From Candidatus Gastranaerophilales bacterium (GTDB lineage: Bacteria; Cyanobacteriota; Vampirovibrionia; Gastranaerophilales; Gastranaerophilaceae), in assembly GCA_944324235.1 (NCBI GenBank), contig CALUVN010000020.1, forward strand, positions 1-35,248: 35,248 nt of DNA, given 5' to 3'. Below are positions 33,806 through 35,248 of this stretch, in pieces. The position numbers were made by a program, and so were the translations under genes. Position 1 is the first letter of the stretch. Each line of letters starts with the position of its first letter. The notes beneath the pieces are model-generated. The model did no database searches, was not told the DNA's origin, and saw only the letters and a program-made list of their open reading frames with translations.

Positions 33806-33845
33806 TTTTTATAATTCCCTCTTAATCACTATTACTTATACCAGA

Positions 33846-33874
33846 ATTCTATAACAAATATAAACGATTGTAAA
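33846..33874 (-). promoter_or_regulatory. Candidate pheT promoter
   Basis: On the minus strand TTTACA (33874-33869), 17 bases, TAGAAT (33851-33846). The leader is about 35 bases. No tRNA-Phe-dependent T-box or leader peptide was recognised. Confidence 0.45.
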
Positions 33875-33900
33875 ACTTAATTTATAATACCCACTACTTC

Positions 33901-33928
33901 TTGCTTAATATCTTTTTTGTGAGATAAT
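33901..33928 (+). promoter_or_regulatory. Candidate fusA promoter
   Basis: TTGCTT (33901-33906), 16 bases, GATAAT (33923-33928). This is divergent from the pheT promoter and lies about 60 bases before the fusA start. Confidence 0.35.
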
Positions 33929-33989
33929 TTTTGTGAGGCTAAAATTTAAATAGCAAACGTACACAAGATATAAAAAGGAAAAATGAGAA

Positions 33990-35248
33990 ATGGCTAGAAA
34001 AACTCCATTGGAAAAAATTAGAAACATTGGTATTGCCGCTCACATTGACGCAGGTAAAACCACTACTACAGAACGTATCTTGTTTTATACAGGTAAAACT
34101 CACAAAATCGGTGAAGTTCACGATGGTGCAGCTGTAACTGACTTTATGGAACAAGAACGTGAAAGAGGTATTACAATCCAATCAGCAGCGGTTACTGCAG
34201 CCTGGAAAGGTTATCAAATCAACGTTATCGATACACCGGGCCACGTTGACTTCACTATCGAAGTTGAACGTTCTCTCCGTGTATTAGACGGTGTTGTTGC
34301 TGTTTTCTGTGCAGTAGGCGGTGTTCAATCACAATCTGAAACTGTTTGGAGACAAGCAAACCGTTATGAAGTTCCGCGTATGGTTTTCGTTAACAAAATG
34401 GACAGAACAGGCGCTAACTTCTACAGAGTTGTTGACCAAATCAAAAACAGATTAGGTGCTAACGCTCACCCTATCAGACTTCCTATCGGTGCTGAAGATA
34501 ATTTCAGAGGACTTATCGACCTGTTCGAAATGAAAGCTTATATCTACACTAACGATTTAGGTACTGATATTAAAGTTGAAGACATCCCTGCAGATATGCT
34601 TGAAGACGCAAAAAGCTACAGAGATGCTCTCGTTGAAGCTATCGCAGCTGAAAATGACGATTTAATGGAAAAATATTTTGAAGATCCTGAATCTTTAACA
34701 ATCGACGAATTGAAAAAAGGTTTGAGACACGCTGTATGTACTAACAAAATCGTTCCTGTTACATGCGGTACTGCTTTCAAAAACAAAGGTGTTCAATTAC
34801 TTCTCGATTCTATCGTTGAATTGATGCCTTCTCCTATCGATGTTAAAGCTATCGAAGGTGAACTTGAAGACGGTACAAAAGTTGAAAGACATTCATCTGA
34901 TGATGAACCGTTTGCAGCTCTTGCATTCAAAGTTATGACAGACCCGTTTGTAGGCCGTCTGACATTCTTAAGAATATATTCAGGTAAATTGACTTCAGGT
35001 TCTTATGTTCTTAACGCTACTAACGGTAAAAAAGAACGTATTTCAAGATTGGTTCAAATGTATGCTGATCAAAGAATTGAAGAAAATGAAGTGTTCGCAG
35101 GTGATATCTGCGCTGCTGTAGGTTTGAAAGATACTACAACAGGTGATACTCTTTGCGATGAAAAAGCACCTATTATCTTGGAAAGAATGACTTTCCCTGA
35201 ACCGGTTATCTCTGTTGCTATTGAACCTAAAACAAAAGCCGATCAGGA
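33990..35248 (+). CDS. fusA: Elongation factor G, partial at the right end
   Basis: EF-G is the GTPase that drives ribosome translocation. The visible 419 residues begin [20 protein letters not shown]. They include G1 AHIDAGKTT, the switch I RGITI, G3 DTPGHVDF and G4 NKMD, followed by domain II (about 310 onward). The frame is open to the window edge. AAGGA (33975-33979) lies 10 bases before this ATG. An out-of-frame ATG at 33983 starts a four-codon frame ending over the true start. The usual str-operon neighbours (rpsL, rpsG) are not upstream: pheT is divergent. This may be a relocated or second EF-G copy, but the sequence looks canonical. Confidence 0.95.
   Translation, partial: MARKTPLEKIRNIGIAAHIDAGKTTTTERILFYTGKTHKIGEVHDGAAVTDFMEQERERGITIQSAAVTAAWKGYQINVIDTPGHVDFTIEVERSLRVLDGVVAVFCAVGGVQSQSETVWRQANRYEVPRMVFVNKMDRTGANFYRVVDQIKNRLGANAHPIRLPIGAEDNFRGLIDLFEMKAYIYTNDLGTDIKVEDIPADMLEDAKSYRDALVEAIAAENDDLMEKYFEDPESLTIDELKKGLRHAVCTNKIVPVTCGTAFKNKGVQLLLDSIVELMPSPIDVKAIEGELEDGTKVERHSSDDEPFAALAFKVMTDPFVGRLTFLRIYSGKLTSGSYVLNATNGKKERISRLVQMYADQRIEENEVFAGDICAAVGLKDTTTGDTLCDEKAPIILERMTFPEPVISVAIEPKTKADQ

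Noticed and set aside
1-35248. CRISPR arrays, rRNA or tRNA genes
   Set aside because: No regularly spaced direct repeats, cloverleaf or rRNA-like sequence was found by eye on either strand.

Overview
The window is AT-rich bacterial chromosome of ordinary housekeeping character, from a cell with an outer membrane (BamA with three POTRA domains, a Skp/OmpH chaperone, an MCE/MlaD lipid-transport protein, a sugar-binding lipoprotein). Three POTRA domains, a VKOR-thioredoxin fusion, an AMIN-like protein and an isolated PhoB/RpaB-type response regulator fit the cyanobacterial side of the tree. With no photosynthesis gene and low GC, my best guess is a non-photosynthetic gut relative (Melainabacteria/Vampirovibrionia, Gastranaerophilales-like). 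That placement is inference.

Layout. 1-579 holds no convincing gene but is packed with inverted repeats. 580-1049 has a 65-aa protein divergent from a 52-aa AbrB/MazE-type DNA-binding protein, with nested palindromes between them. 1069-5965 carries miaB, an acyl-CoA/AMP ligase, queH and a VKOR-DsbA fusion. 6124-7798 is an operon of a stand-alone MshEN-like (c-di-GMP-type) protein and a Rhizobium-type asparaginase. 7850-10294 encodes an 814-aa LysM/amidase/GH24 wall hydrolase. 10403-12878 holds mlaD-upp, an omega-like subunit and a purine nucleoside phosphorylase. 12970-15252 is an unrecognised 760-aa protein built from two copies of one module. 15357-18763 has the response regulator, speD, two unknown small proteins and era. 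18867-23790 has an AMIN-like membrane protein, a solute-binding lipoprotein, a pseudopilin and rsmI. 23892-30664 runs bamA-ompH-udp, then a soluble FlhA C-terminal-domain protein, then a divergent malQ. 30677-33805 is pheT plus an SH3-like secreted protein, and fusA runs off the right end.

How the genes fit together. Envelope assembly (bamA-ompH), oxidative folding (VKOR-DsbA, plausibly serving the cysteine-containing pseudopilin), wall hydrolysis and lipid transport form one theme. Nucleoside and base salvage (udp, PNP, upp) forms a second. tRNA/rRNA modification and translation (miaB, queH, rsmI, era, pheT, fusA) forms a third. The most unusual items are the soluble FlhA-C protein behind a DUF4177-like domain, the twofold-duplicated 760-aa protein, the three-part wall hydrolase with no signal peptide, the MshEN protein with no ATPase, and several genes whose start codon falls where transcription should begin (candidate leaderless mRNAs).
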